A stretch of 64,000 nt of DNA from positions 62,001 to 126,000 of the forward strand of contig JASHOA010000091.1 of NCBI GenBank assembly GCA_030041375.1, read 5' to 3'. A program made the translations under genes and the position numbers. The notes beneath the pieces are model-generated. The model made no database searches. It had not been told where the DNA came from and saw nothing but the letters and a program-made list of their open reading frames with translations. Shown here piece after piece: positions 16,863-24,946 of this stretch. Source of the stretch: Acetobacteraceae bacterium (GTDB lineage: Bacteria; Pseudomonadota; Alphaproteobacteria; Acetobacterales; Acetobacteraceae). Position 1 is the stretch's first letter, and each line of letters opens with the position of its first letter.

Positions 16863-17891
16863 CTACGGCTTTCCGCCCGTCGACGCCGGCAAAGCCACCG
16901 GGTTGGGAGAGAGCGTGCGCAGGAAGGCGATGACGTCGGCCCGGGTGGCCGCATCGGGGATGCCGGGGAAGGCCATCATGGTGCCGGGCACCTCTTTCAT
17001 CGGGTTGGTCAGCCACTGGTTGAGCGCCGCATAGGTCCAGTCGCCGCCGAGCTTCTTGAGCCCCGGCGTATAGCCGAAGCCCTGCACCGAGGCGACGGGC
17101 CGCCCGACCACGCCGTACAGGTCTGGTCCGATCTTGGTGCCGGCGCCGACAGTGTCATTATGGCAGGCCGCACAAACACCCTCGACGAACTGCTGGCCTT
17201 TCTTGACGTTTGCATGATCGATCAGGGAGGCGAGGCTTGGCGCCGGTGCGGGTGTGGCAGCCGCCTTCGCGGCGTTCGCCGGCGCCGCCGGGGTGGCAGC
17301 CGCTTTAGGCGCGGCGGCGGGTGCTGCGGCTGCCGGCTTGGCGGCTGCCGGCGTCACCTTCGGCAACGGCACGGGATGCGACGAAAGGGTTCGCAGGAAC
17401 GCAATGACGTCGGCGCGCGTTTGCGTGTCCGCGATGCCGGTATAGGTCATGCGCGTGCCGGGCGCGACCGCTTGCGGATCATGCAGCCAGAGATTGAGGT
17501 TCTCGAAGGTCCAATCCCCGCCGAGCTTCTTGATCGCATCCGAATAGTCGAACCCCTTGACCGAAGCGCGCGGGCGGCCGACGACATTGAAGAGATCGGG
17601 GCCGATCTTGGCGCCGGCGCCGGCGGTGTAGTTGTGGCAGGCCGCGCAAACTTCGTCGACGAACGCCTGGCCCTTCTTCACGTCGGCGCTGGCCAGCAGC
17701 GGCGTGATGCTGGGCACCCCCGCCGGCTTGGCAGCAGCGGCCCCCGGCTGGTTTTTCACCGCGACCATGAAAGCAGGCTTGGCAAGCTCGCCGGTGCGCA
17801 CCACCCCTTCGGCAATGAAGCCGGTGACCATGAAGACGATGCCGGCCACCAATATACTGGCAATGACCTCGTTGACCTTCAGACTGTCCAT
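16863..17891 (-). CDS. Membrane-anchored tandem cytochrome c (two heme domains)
   Basis: 342 residues. The N-terminus (MDSLKVNEVIASILVAGIVF) is an uncleaved anchor helix like that of CycM-type cytochrome c. Two homologous class I cytochrome c domains follow, each with heme motif VCAACHN and a methionine-ligand loop (PGTRMTYTG in the first, PGTMMAFPG in the second). They are joined by an Ala/Pro-rich linker of about 60 residues. Near-identical blocks such as GQ-F-V-E-VCAACHN and LKKLGGDWTY/IKKLGGDWTF indicate a recent internal duplication. The inferred role is electron shuttling at the membrane between the bc1 complex and an oxidase. Confidence 0.85.
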   Translation of the reverse strand: MDSLKVNEVIASILVAGIVFMVTGFIAEGVVRTGELAKPAFMVAVKNQPGAAAAKPAGVPSITPLLASADVKKGQAFVDEVCAACHNYTAGAGAKIGPDLFNVVGRPRASVKGFDYSDAIKKLGGDWTFENLNLWLHDPQAVAPGTRMTYTGIADTQTRADVIAFLRTLSSHPVPLPKVTPAAAKPAAAAPAAAPKAAATPAAPANAAKAAATPAPAPSLASLIDHANVKKGQQFVEGVCAACHNDTVGAGTKIGPDLYGVVGRPVASVQGFGYTPGLKKLGGDWTYAALNQWLTNPMKEVPGTMMAFPGIPDAATRADVIAFLRTLSPNPVALPASTGGKP

Positions 17892-18087
17892 GCGGCGCTT
17901 TCCGTTCGTTCTCGATCCGCCGGAGGACAGCCGTGGCCCGCTCAATTGCAGCCCCGCTGGCAACCTCCTAAGGTGCTCCGCACCATAAGGAAACCGCCGC
18001 GCCCCTTCAACCCGGGCGCCGTGCCCGGCAAATAAGCGGAAAGGTGGCGAGAACAGGCTTGCGCGACCGGCAGGATCCTACCGAACG

Positions 18088-18936
18088 ATGAAAGGCCGCA
18101 TCGCCTTCCAGGGGCGAGCGGGCGCCTATTCCGATCTCGCCTGCCGCACCGCCTATCCCGGCTTCGAGACCGTGCCGTGCGAGACCTTCGAAGCGGCCAT
18201 CGAGGCGGTCCGCGAAAGTTCGGCGGCGCTGGCCATGTTGCCGTGCGAGAACAGCCTCGCCGGGCGGGTGCCGGACATCCATCGGCTGCTGCCGGAAAGT
18301 GGGCTCTATGTGATCGGCGAGCATTTCCAGCGGGTGGAACACTGCCTGCTCGGACCTCGCGGAGCGCGTCTCCAGGACGTGCGGCGCATCCACTCGCATG
18401 CGGTCGCACTCGGGCAGGTGCGCGGCCTGATCAAGGAGCTTGCCGCCACCCAGGTGGTCGAGGCGGACACGGCCGGCGCCGCCGCGCTGGTAGCAGAATG
18501 GCAGCGCAAGGAAGATGCCGCGATCGCCTCGGCGCTGGCGGCCGACATCTACGGCCTTTCGATTCTCCGCCGGAATGTCGAGGACGCGGCCCACAACACG
18601 ACACGCTTCTATGTGATGGCGCCGCATCCGCTCGATCCACCGCCGGATGAAAGCCGCACGATGACGACCTTTATCTTCCGTGTCCGAAACGTTCCGGCCG
18701 CTCTCTACAAGGCGCTCGGCGGCTTCGCGACCAACGGCGTGAACATGACCAAGCTCGAGAGCTACATGCTGAACGGCGAGTTCACGGCGACCCAGTTCCT
18801 CTGCGATGTCGAGGGACATCCGGAACGGCCAGGCTTGCGCAATGCACTCGAAGAGCTCTCGTTCTTCTCGCGCGAAACGCGCATCCTCGGGGTCTATCCG
18901 GCAGCGTCGGGCCGGGGTGTCGGGGAGGCAGGCTGA
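18088..18936 (+). CDS. pheA: Prephenate dehydratase
   Basis: Converts prephenate to phenylpyruvate in phenylalanine synthesis. The 282-residue monofunctional enzyme lacks a chorismate mutase domain. The catalytic domain begins IAFQGRAGAYSDLA and includes NTTRFYVM (catalytic TRF at about residues 171-173). A C-terminal ACT domain (from about residue 193) carries NMTKLESYM, the ESRP-like phenylalanine-binding site. No strong ribosome site is visible; AGGATCC lies about 14 bases upstream of the ATG. It is divergent from the cytochrome c gene. Confidence 0.92.
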   Translation: MKGRIAFQGRAGAYSDLACRTAYPGFETVPCETFEAAIEAVRESSAALAMLPCENSLAGRVPDIHRLLPESGLYVIGEHFQRVEHCLLGPRGARLQDVRRIHSHAVALGQVRGLIKELAATQVVEADTAGAAALVAEWQRKEDAAIASALAADIYGLSILRRNVEDAAHNTTRFYVMAPHPLDPPPDESRTMTTFIFRVRNVPAALYKALGGFATNGVNMTKLESYMLNGEFTATQFLCDVEGHPERPGLRNALEELSFFSRETRILGVYPAASGRGVGEAG

Positions 18937-18939
18937 GGG

Positions 18940-19234
18940 TTACGGCATCGGCGGCTCGACGGGCTCGACACCGCCTTCCTCAATCACTCCCTTGTCCTGC
19001 CGGCAGTGCGGCGTGTCCTCCCGGCGAAGAAAAGCAAGCTCGCCGGCGTTGGTCTTAGCCCGCGATCGCCCGAGGCGGAATCGTCGGAGGGCGAGAATCG
19101 CAGGCTCGAATAAACCGCGAGACCGGTGTCGGGCTGCACAGCCAGCCCGACACGGGTCTAGGGGCAGAGCTGAATTCGAGGGCCTGGATTTTGGGATCCT
19201 GCTCGGCCTGCCGGCGGGTGATCGGAGTCGCTTC
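18940..19234 (-). pseudogene. Small reading frame interrupted by double-hairpin element copy B
   Basis: On the minus strand, coding-like sequence flanks the element. Before it (19234-19161) comes TPITRRQAEQDPKIQALEFS, and after it (19055-18940) comes TNAGELAFLRRED, HCRQDKGVIEEGG, then VEPVEPPMP and a TAA stop. Removing the element with one TA joins the two in one frame (SSAPKTNAG across the junction). With the element present, the first frame stops at its far edge. No start codon is visible at the left, just inside the nudC 3' end, so the gene may also be truncated. Function unknown. Confidence 0.5.
19056..19160 (+). repeat. Double-hairpin element copy B, flanked by TA
   Basis: Same orientation as copy A; the 101-bp element is 19058-19158 between TA dinucleotides. 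Hairpin 2 here has the left arm of copy C (ACCGGTGT) but the right arm of copy A (ACACGGGT), leaving one G-G mismatch, and its loop reads CACAGC. It lies inside the remnant of a small minus-strand gene between prephenate dehydratase and nudC. Confidence 0.9.
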
Positions 19235-20168
19235 AGCCGTTCTCCATCCAGTCCTCGATCAGCCGGCGGGCGATCGAATCGAGGCGCGGCAGGCTGAAGC
19301 CCAGGCTTTCATGGGCGGCGATCTCGGCACGGGTGAACCAACGGGCATCCCGCAGTTCCTCGGTCTGGAGAACGATGTCGGTCGTCAGCGCCTCGGCATA
19401 AAAACCGAGCATGATCGAGCCCGGGAATGGCCAGGGCTGGCTCGAGTGATACTGCACGCGGCCAACGCGGACCGAGGTCTCCTCGCCAACCTCGCGCGCG
19501 ACCGCTTCTTCGAGGCTCTCGCCCGGTTCGACGAAGCCGGCGAGCGTCGAGTACATGGCCGCTCGCGGGAACCGGTGCGAGTGGCCGAGCAGAGCGCGGG
19601 AACCGTCGGTAACCAGCATGATGACGGCCGGATCGGTGCGCGGAAAATGCTCGGTGCCGCAGCTCGGGCAGCGCATCACGTTGCCGGCGGCGGCCGGCAG
19701 GCAGGCGGTGCCGCACACGCCGCAGCAGCGGCTGCGGCTCCGCCAATGCAACAGGCCGCGGGCGTGCGCGAGCAGGGCGGCCTCGCTCTCGGGCAGCAGG
19801 CCGGGCACCGTGCGCAAATCGATGAAGTGGCCCGGCAGGCCGGGCAGCAGCCCGGCCGGATCGGCGGAGCCGAGATCGACTGCGAACAGCGCCCGCTCTT
19901 CGAGCAGACCGAGGAACGCCCAGGAGAACGGGCCGGAGCCGTCGGGCGCGCAGAGCTGGCTCGCGATTGCCGCCGACAGGAAGACCGCGGTCGGGGTGTG
20001 CGGGTCCGAATCCCGGATCAGGTTCTTCGCCTGCCAGAGCGGCAGGAACAGGCTCCCTGGTGCGGCGAGCGCTGCGGCAATCCAGCTTCTGTCGTCGCGA
20101 CGTTGGACGGCGCGGTCGAGCGGGCTGCCAGTGTAGGGGTTGGGACGGCGGGCGAGGGTCAGGTTCAC
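19233..20168 (-). CDS. nudC: NAD+ diphosphatase / NAD-decapping Nudix hydrolase
   Basis: 311 residues from a GTG start at 20168, chosen for the family's usual N-terminus (open sequence upstream runs antisense through the SRP RNA and dnaX). A zinc ribbon is built from CCGVCGTAC and CPSCG (residues about 148-171). The Nudix box begins GFVEPGESLEEA and continues REVGEE (about 211-230). The NudC-specific SQPWPFPGS lies just after (about 243-251). It hydrolyses NADH/NAD+ and removes NAD caps from RNA in relatives. It is divergent from the SRP RNA gene. Confidence 0.92.
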   Translation of the reverse strand: MNLTLARRPNPYTGSPLDRAVQRRDDRSWIAAALAAPGSLFLPLWQAKNLIRDSDPHTPTAVFLSAAIASQLCAPDGSGPFSWAFLGLLEERALFAVDLGSADPAGLLPGLPGHFIDLRTVPGLLPESEAALLAHARGLLHWRSRSRCCGVCGTACLPAAAGNVMRCPSCGTEHFPRTDPAVIMLVTDGSRALLGHSHRFPRAAMYSTLAGFVEPGESLEEAVAREVGEETSVRVGRVQYHSSQPWPFPGSIMLGFYAEALTTDIVLQTEELRDARWFTRAEIAAHESLGFSLPRLDSIARRLIEDWMENG

Positions 20169-20262
20169 GCGCTCAGGGCCTTGGCGATCGGCGCGACGTT
20201 CGCATGCGTTGCCGAGGCGGGCAACACGCTGACCGCGATGCGGTGGCGTGCTATGGACACAC

Positions 20263-20358
20263 GGGGGGTCGGCGGCGGACGGGCGCCTCGCCAACCCGGT
20301 CAGGTCCGGAAGGAAGCAGCCGCAACGAGTTTCCGCCCGGGTCGCTGTCCGGCCTCCC
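20263..20358 (+). ncRNA. ffs: Signal recognition particle RNA (4.5S type)
   Basis: Contains the universal SRP RNA core GTCAGGTCCGGAAGGAAGCA at 20299-20318, followed by the distal-loop partner sequence. The ends pair: GGGGGGTCGG (20263-20272) with CCGGCCTCCC (20349-20358), giving a single long bulged hairpin of about 96 bases, the size of short bacterial SRP RNAs. It binds Ffh for co-translational membrane targeting. Its place directly upstream of dnaX is common in Alphaproteobacteria. The exact mature ends are estimated from the pairing. Confidence 0.93.
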
Positions 20359-20487
20359 ACCCCCGCCATCCGCCGCCCAGCGGGCCTTCCTCCCTCGGGT
20401 GGGCATCCCTCGGGTGGTGCCCGGGGTGCTCCCCGGCGCATGGCGTGCCGGCGCGGGGCGCGTTCGAAGGAGGTGTGGCAGGTTCGC

Positions 20488-22323
20488 ATGTCCGGCTTGT
20501 TCGAGGATCCGCCGCCGCCTGCCGGGCCCGGCCTGTTCGCTGATCTGCCCGCCGCGCCGGCACGCCAGGACGGGCCAGCGGTGAGCCCTGCCGGCACGGC
20601 GTATCGGGTGCTGGCGCGCAAATACCGGCCCACGCTTTTTTCCGAACTGATCGGGCAGGAAGTGATGGTGCGCACCCTCACCAATGCCTTCGCGACCGGG
20701 CGGGTTGCGCACGCCTTCATGCTGACGGGCGTGCGCGGCGTGGGCAAGACGACGACGGCGCGGATCATTGCCCGCGCCCTCAACTGCATCGGGCCGGATG
20801 GCCGGGGCGGGCCGACAGCGACGCCCTGCGGGGTCTGTGCGAACTGCACGGCGATCCTGGCCGAGCGGCATCCGGACGTCGTCGAGATGGACGCCGCCTC
20901 CCGCACCGGGGTCGATGACGTGCGCGAGATCATCGAGGCGACTCGCTTCCGGCCGCTGCAGGCGCTGAAGCGCGTCTTCATCATCGACGAAGTGCACATG
21001 CTCTCGCGCAATGCCTTCAATGCACTGCTGAAGACGCTCGAAGAGCCGCCTGCCCATGTGACATTCGTGTTCGCAACGACCGAGGTGCGCAAGGTCCCGC
21101 TCACGGTGCTCTCGCGCTGCCAGCGTTTCGATCTGCGGCGCCTCGGCACCGCCGAGTTGGCGGCCCATTTCGGGCGCATCTCGGAGGCGGAGGGCGCGGC
21201 AGTCACGCCGCAGGCGCTGGCGCTGATCGCGCGGGCGGCGGACGGCTCCGTGCGCGACGGACTTTCGCTCCTCGATCAGGCGATCGCGCGGGAGCCGGGC
21301 AGCGGACCGATCACCGCGGAAGCGGTCGCGGAAATGCTCGGCATGGCCGACCGGCAGGCCGTGTTCGACCTTCTTGAGGCCGTCCTGGCGGGCAAACCCG
21401 CCCAGGCCCTGGCAGTGGCTGACGCGGCGCATGCACGCGGCGCGGACTCCGGCCTGCTGCTGGCCGACCTGCTCGCGCTTCTGCACAATCTGAGCCGCCT
21501 CAAGGCGATTCCGGCGCTGAAGAATGATCCCGAGCTGCCCGAGGCAGAGCGTACCCGGGGTGCTCAGCTTGCCGAACGCGTCTCTGTGCCGGTGCTGGCG
21601 AGGGCATGGCAGATGGCGCTCAAGGGAACGCAGGAGGTGGAAACCGCGCCGGACCGGCGCGCGGCCGCAGACATGGTGCTGATCCGGCTTTGCTACGTGG
21701 CAGACCTGCCCTCCCCGGGCGAACTCGTCAGGACGATCACGGCAGAGCGGGCCGCGGCCGCTCAGGGCTCACCCACCTCTTCGGCCCCGGCCCCCCGGTC
21801 CCATCCCCAATCAATGTCTGCGGCTTCAATGTCTGCCGCTCCCTCGGCCCGTGGCACTGCCGCCCTCGCTCCCGCGGAGGCAGCGGAGCAGGCAGCCTTG
21901 CCGGACAGCTTTCGTGCGGTCGTTGCGTTGGCCGCCGAGGCACGAGAGGCGGTGCTGGCGGCGCAGCTTTTGCACCATGTGCATCTGGTGCGCTACGCCC
22001 CGCCGGTCATCGAGATTGCGCCCGACAGGGAAGCGCCGCGGGACCTGGCAGCACGGCTTGCCCAGTTGCTGCGGACCAGGACGGGGATGCGCTGGACGAT
22101 CGCGCTCGCGGCAGGGCCGGGAGAGCCGACGCTTGCCGAGCAGGACCGCGCGGCCGAAGAGGCGCGCCGCGCGGCTGCGCGGCGCCATCCGCTGGTCAGC
22201 GCGATCCTCGATGCGTTCCCGGGCGCGGAGATCGGGGCGCGGCACGAGATCAAGACCGAACTGCCGCCGCTCGATGAAGCTGGAATGGGCGAGCCGCCGG
22301 CCGACGACGGAGAGGAGAAATGA
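20488..22323 (+). CDS. dnaX: DNA polymerase III gamma/tau subunit
   Basis: Clamp-loader ATPase, 611 residues from the ATG at 20488, which follows AAGGAGGTG (20468-20476). Motifs: [13 protein letters not shown], Walker [14 protein letters not shown], zinc module of spaced Cys (CGVCANC), DEVHMLS Walker B and the sensor [18 protein letters not shown]. The C-terminal 170 residues are Ala/Pro-rich and then fold into a tau-like domain (about 480-590). I saw no A/T-rich slippery run of the E. coli type, so a frameshifted gamma form is not indicated. First gene of dnaX-ybaB-recR. Confidence 0.95.
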   Translation: MSGLFEDPPPPAGPGLFADLPAAPARQDGPAVSPAGTAYRVLARKYRPTLFSELIGQEVMVRTLTNAFATGRVAHAFMLTGVRGVGKTTTARIIARALNCIGPDGRGGPTATPCGVCANCTAILAERHPDVVEMDAASRTGVDDVREIIEATRFRPLQALKRVFIIDEVHMLSRNAFNALLKTLEEPPAHVTFVFATTEVRKVPLTVLSRCQRFDLRRLGTAELAAHFGRISEAEGAAVTPQALALIARAADGSVRDGLSLLDQAIAREPGSGPITAEAVAEMLGMADRQAVFDLLEAVLAGKPAQALAVADAAHARGADSGLLLADLLALLHNLSRLKAIPALKNDPELPEAERTRGAQLAERVSVPVLARAWQMALKGTQEVETAPDRRAAADMVLIRLCYVADLPSPGELVRTITAERAAAAQGSPTSSAPAPRSHPQSMSAASMSAAPSARGTAALAPAEAAEQAALPDSFRAVVALAAEAREAVLAAQLLHHVHLVRYAPPVIEIAPDREAPRDLAARLAQLLRTRTGMRWTIALAAGPGEPTLAEQDRAAEEARRAAARRHPLVSAILDAFPGAEIGARHEIKTELPPLDEAGMGEPPADDGEEK

Positions 22324-22646
22324 TGAAAAATCTTGCCGGCCTGATGAAGCAGGCCTCCGAGATGCAGGGACGGATGCAGGAGTTGCAGACCAAGCTGGCC
22401 GCGATGGAGTGCGAAGGGACCGCCGGCGCGGGCCTTGTTTCCGTCGTCCTGAACGGCAAGGGAGACCTCAGACGGGTGAAAATCGACCCGAAGCTTGCGA
22501 CCCAGGAAGACCGCGAAGTGCTCGAAGACCTGCTGGTCGCGGCGCATGCGGAGGCGAAGCGGAAGATCGAGGCGATGGCAGCCGAGGAAATGCAGAAGCT
22601 GACCGGCGGGATCTCGCTGCCGCCTGGCCTGAAACTGCCGTTCTGA
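22323..22646 (+). CDS. ybaB: YbaB/EbfC-family nucleoid-associated protein
   Basis: 107 residues beginning [20 protein letters not shown], with a coiled N-terminal helix and the conserved [20 protein letters not shown] strand. This is a dimeric DNA-binding protein of the dnaX-recR operon. Two adjacent ATGs overlap the dnaX stop (22320 and 22323); the second is better spaced from AGGAG. The usual role is nucleoid binding, and a link to RecR-mediated repair is suspected from conserved neighbourhood. Confidence 0.92.
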   Translation: MKNLAGLMKQASEMQGRMQELQTKLAAMECEGTAGAGLVSVVLNGKGDLRRVKIDPKLATQEDREVLEDLLVAAHAEAKRKIEAMAAEEMQKLTGGISLPPGLKLPF

Positions 22647-22659
22647 ACCCAGGGCCTGG

Positions 22660-23253
22660 ATGGGTGGTCCCGAAATCGAGCGGCTGATCGCGCTGCTCGG
22701 CAAGCTGCCGGGGCTTGGGCCGCGCAGCGCGCGGCGGGCAGCGCTCAAGCTGCTGCAAAACCCGGAGACACGCATGCTGCCGTTGGCGGCGGCACTCTCC
22801 GAGGCGGCGCGGGCTGTGCGGCCGTGCCGGGAATGTGGGAACCTCGACAGTTGCGACCCCTGCGCCATTTGCGTAGCACCGGGGCGGGAGCGGAAGCTCG
22901 TTTGTGTCATCGAAGGGGTCGGGGACCTTTGGGCGCTGGAACGCTCGGGCGTTTATCGCGGTCTTTATCATGTGCTGGGCGGAACGCTCTCGGCGCTGGA
23001 TGGCATCGGGCCGGAGGATCTCAACCTTGCACCGCTCATGGCGCGCATCGCGGCAGGCGGTGTCACCGAGGTGATTCTCGCCCTGGGTGCAACGGTCGAC
23101 GGGGCAGCAACCGCGCACTGGCTGACCGAGCAGTTGCGGCCGCTCGGTGTCGCGGTCAGCCGCCTCGCCCAGGGCGTGCCCATCGGCGGGGCGATCGACG
23201 TGCTCGATGACGGAACATTGGCGACGGCGCTCGTGGCGCGCCGCCCGTTCTGA
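22660..23253 (+). CDS. recR: Recombination protein RecR
   Basis: 197 residues. It has an N-terminal helix-hairpin-helix (LGKLPGLGPRSARRAALKLL), a four-cysteine zinc finger (CRECGNLDSCDPCAIC, residues about 56-71) and a Toprim domain starting LVCVIEGVGDLWALE. It works with RecF/RecO to load RecA at gaps. The gene starts 13 bases after ybaB and completes the dnaX-ybaB-recR run. Confidence 0.95.
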   Translation: MGGPEIERLIALLGKLPGLGPRSARRAALKLLQNPETRMLPLAAALSEAARAVRPCRECGNLDSCDPCAICVAPGRERKLVCVIEGVGDLWALERSGVYRGLYHVLGGTLSALDGIGPEDLNLAPLMARIAAGGVTEVILALGATVDGAATAHWLTEQLRPLGVAVSRLAQGVPIGGAIDVLDDGTLATALVARRPF

Positions 23254-23294
23254 AGCCGCAGCGAAGTACGCGGAGGAGAAAGTCAGCCCGCTCC

Positions 23295-23765
23295 TCAGCC
23301 CTCTGCGCGGTCGACCCAGGGAATGCGGGAAACGGGGATCCCTTCCTCGTGCAGTGACTCGGCCTCTTCCTGGCTCGCCTCGCCGTAGATGCCGCGACGC
23401 TCGCTCTCCCCGCGATGGATGCGCCGTGCCTCCTCCGCGAAGCCCGGCCCCACATAATCGCAGTTGCTCTCGATCTCGGCCCGCATGCGCTGCAAGGTGG
23501 CCCGCATCTGGTCCGGCATCCCCTTGCCGCTGACCGCCTTGGCAGGCTCGCCGGCAGCCGGCGGAGCAGGAGCGGGGGCAGGAGGTGCTGGCGGTGCGAC
23601 GGCCCGCGGCAGGGCCGGAGCCATCAATGCCCGGGCGACCTTGCGGTCACCGCACGTCGGGCACTCGATCTGGCCGCGCTTGACCTGGCGGTCGAACGTC
23701 GCGCTGTCCTTGAACCAGCCGTCGAACTCGTGGCCGTCGCTGCAGCGAACCTGATAATGGATCAT
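23295..23765 (-). CDS. DUF1178 family protein
   Basis: 156 residues starting MIHYQVRCSDGHEFDGWFKD. The N-terminal region has a zinc-ribbon-like pair of cysteines (CSDGHEF and ECPTCGDRKVARALM), an Ala/Pro-rich middle (about 55-85) and a conserved C-terminal helix with NCDYVGPGFAEEARRIHRGE and GIPVSRIPWVD. The family is widespread in Alphaproteobacteria and its function is unknown. It overlaps the glutaredoxin stop/start by four bases and is convergent with recR. The order methyltransferase, comF, glutaredoxin, DUF1178 is a familiar alphaproteobacterial arrangement, here with a rhodanese gene added. Confidence 0.88.
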   Translation of the reverse strand: MIHYQVRCSDGHEFDGWFKDSATFDRQVKRGQIECPTCGDRKVARALMAPALPRAVAPPAPPAPAPAPPAAGEPAKAVSGKGMPDQMRATLQRMRAEIESNCDYVGPGFAEEARRIHRGESERRGIYGEASQEEAESLHEEGIPVSRIPWVDRAEG

Positions 23766-24055
23766 GGCTTGGCGGGCATGGCGGCGGCGATGCCAAGCAT
23801 CCGGTCCAGCTCGCCATTCGCCTCCAGCAGAGCGAGTTCGTCCGAACCGCCTACCGCCTCTCCATCGACGAAAATCTGCGGCACCGTGGTGCGGCCGCCG
23901 GAGCGGCGAATCGCTTCGGCACGCTCGGGTGTTCCGTGCGGCGCGGAAATCTCGCGGAACGGCACTCCCTTGGCGGCAAGAAGGCGGATCGCGCGCGCGC
24001 AATACGCGCACCAGGGTTGGGTATAAATCTCGATCTCAGGTGTCTTTGCGTCCAA
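23762..24055 (-). CDS. grxC: Glutaredoxin (GrxC type, CxxC active site)
   Basis: About 97 residues with EIYTQPWCAYCARAIRLL; the active site is CAYC rather than the usual CPYC. TVPQIFVDGEAVGGSDEL forms the cis-Pro and glutathione-binding GGSD site. It reduces disulfides with glutathione. The start is uncertain: I prefer TTG at 24055 (GGAA about nine bases upstream, normal N-terminus) over an in-frame TTG at 24088 with no ribosome site. Overlaps DUF1178 by four bases. Confidence 0.85.
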   Translation of the reverse strand: MDAKTPEIEIYTQPWCAYCARAIRLLAAKGVPFREISAPHGTPERAEAIRRSGGRTTVPQIFVDGEAVGGSDELALLEANGELDRMLGIAAAMPAKP

Positions 24056-24169
24056 GGTTGCCGGTTCCGTCAGTTGGTTACGATGCAATAGATATGGGCT
24101 TGGCGTCGCCGGCGTCGAGCCGGGTGCGCGGCGCCTCGGCAGGGTATCTGGGGCACGGTATCTGGATGG

Positions 24170-24946
24170 TCAGCCCGAACGAGGGTCCGGCACGCGGGCC
24201 GCGGCCAGTACGTCGATCGCGACGGCACCGGCCTCGCGCAGCGCCTCGGTGCAGGCGTTTGCCGTCGCGCCCGAGGTCAGCACGTCGTCGATGAGCAGCA
24301 CGCGCCGGCCGCGGATCCTCCCCTCGCGGGAGCGACGAACGGCAACCGCGCCCGTCAGCTCCGCCGCGCGCGCCGCAGCCCCAAGCTCGCCGAGCGGCTG
24401 AGTAGGGCGGCGGCGGACCAGGGCATCGGGCAGGACCGGGAGACCCGAGCGGCGGGCCAGCGCATGTGCCAGCAGGGCCGCCTGATTGTAGCGCCTCGCG
24501 AACAGGCGGCGCCGGTGCAAAGGCACCGGCACCAGCAGTTCCGCCGCGCGCAGCAGTGCGGCGCCGGCGCGGGCCATGTGCAGAGCGAGAACCCCGGCAA
24601 GCTCGGTGCGGTCGGCATATTTGAAGGGCAGGATCAGGCGCGCGGCTGCGGCGTCGTAGAGAAGGGCTGCGCGAGCGCGATCGAACGCGGGCGGTTGCTC
24701 GCGGCAAGCCGGGCACAGGCCGGCGCGCCCGCCCATGAATTCCGCCATGAAGGGCACGCCACAGCGCCGGCAGAGCGGCTCGGCGAGCATGGTCAAAGCG
24801 CTGAAACACTCCGCACACAGGAGGCCGGGCGCGCCGACCGGGGCATCACAGCTCGGGCAGGTCGGTGGCAGCAGGATATCGAAGGCAGCCCGGCCAGCCC
24901 CGCGCGCCAACCGGAAGAGACGAGCCGCGCTCTCAGGAGCGGCCAT
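24170..24946 (-). CDS. comF: ComF family phosphoribosyltransferase-like protein
   Basis: 258 residues. Two zinc-knuckle cysteine pairs (PTCPSCDAP, LLCAECF, CRRCG, LCPACRE) occupy the N-terminal 80 residues. The C-terminal domain carries the PRPP-binding loop VLLIDDVLTSGATANA (about 207-222). In competent bacteria ComF acts in DNA uptake and processing; its role elsewhere is unclear. The ATG at 24946 lies inside the 3' end of the rhodanese gene (14-base overlap). Confidence 0.88.
   Translation of the reverse strand: MAAPESAARLFRLARGAGRAAFDILLPPTCPSCDAPVGAPGLLCAECFSALTMLAEPLCRRCGVPFMAEFMGGRAGLCPACREQPPAFDRARAALLYDAAAARLILPFKYADRTELAGVLALHMARAGAALLRAAELLVPVPLHRRRLFARRYNQAALLAHALARRSGLPVLPDALVRRRPTQPLGELGAAARAAELTGAVAVRRSREGRIRGRRVLLIDDVLTSGATANACTEALREAGAVAIDVLAAARVPDPRSG

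Noticed and set aside
20488-22323. Programmed frameshift in dnaX producing a short gamma form
   Set aside because: No A- or T-rich slippery run was seen near where a gamma/tau shift would be expected.
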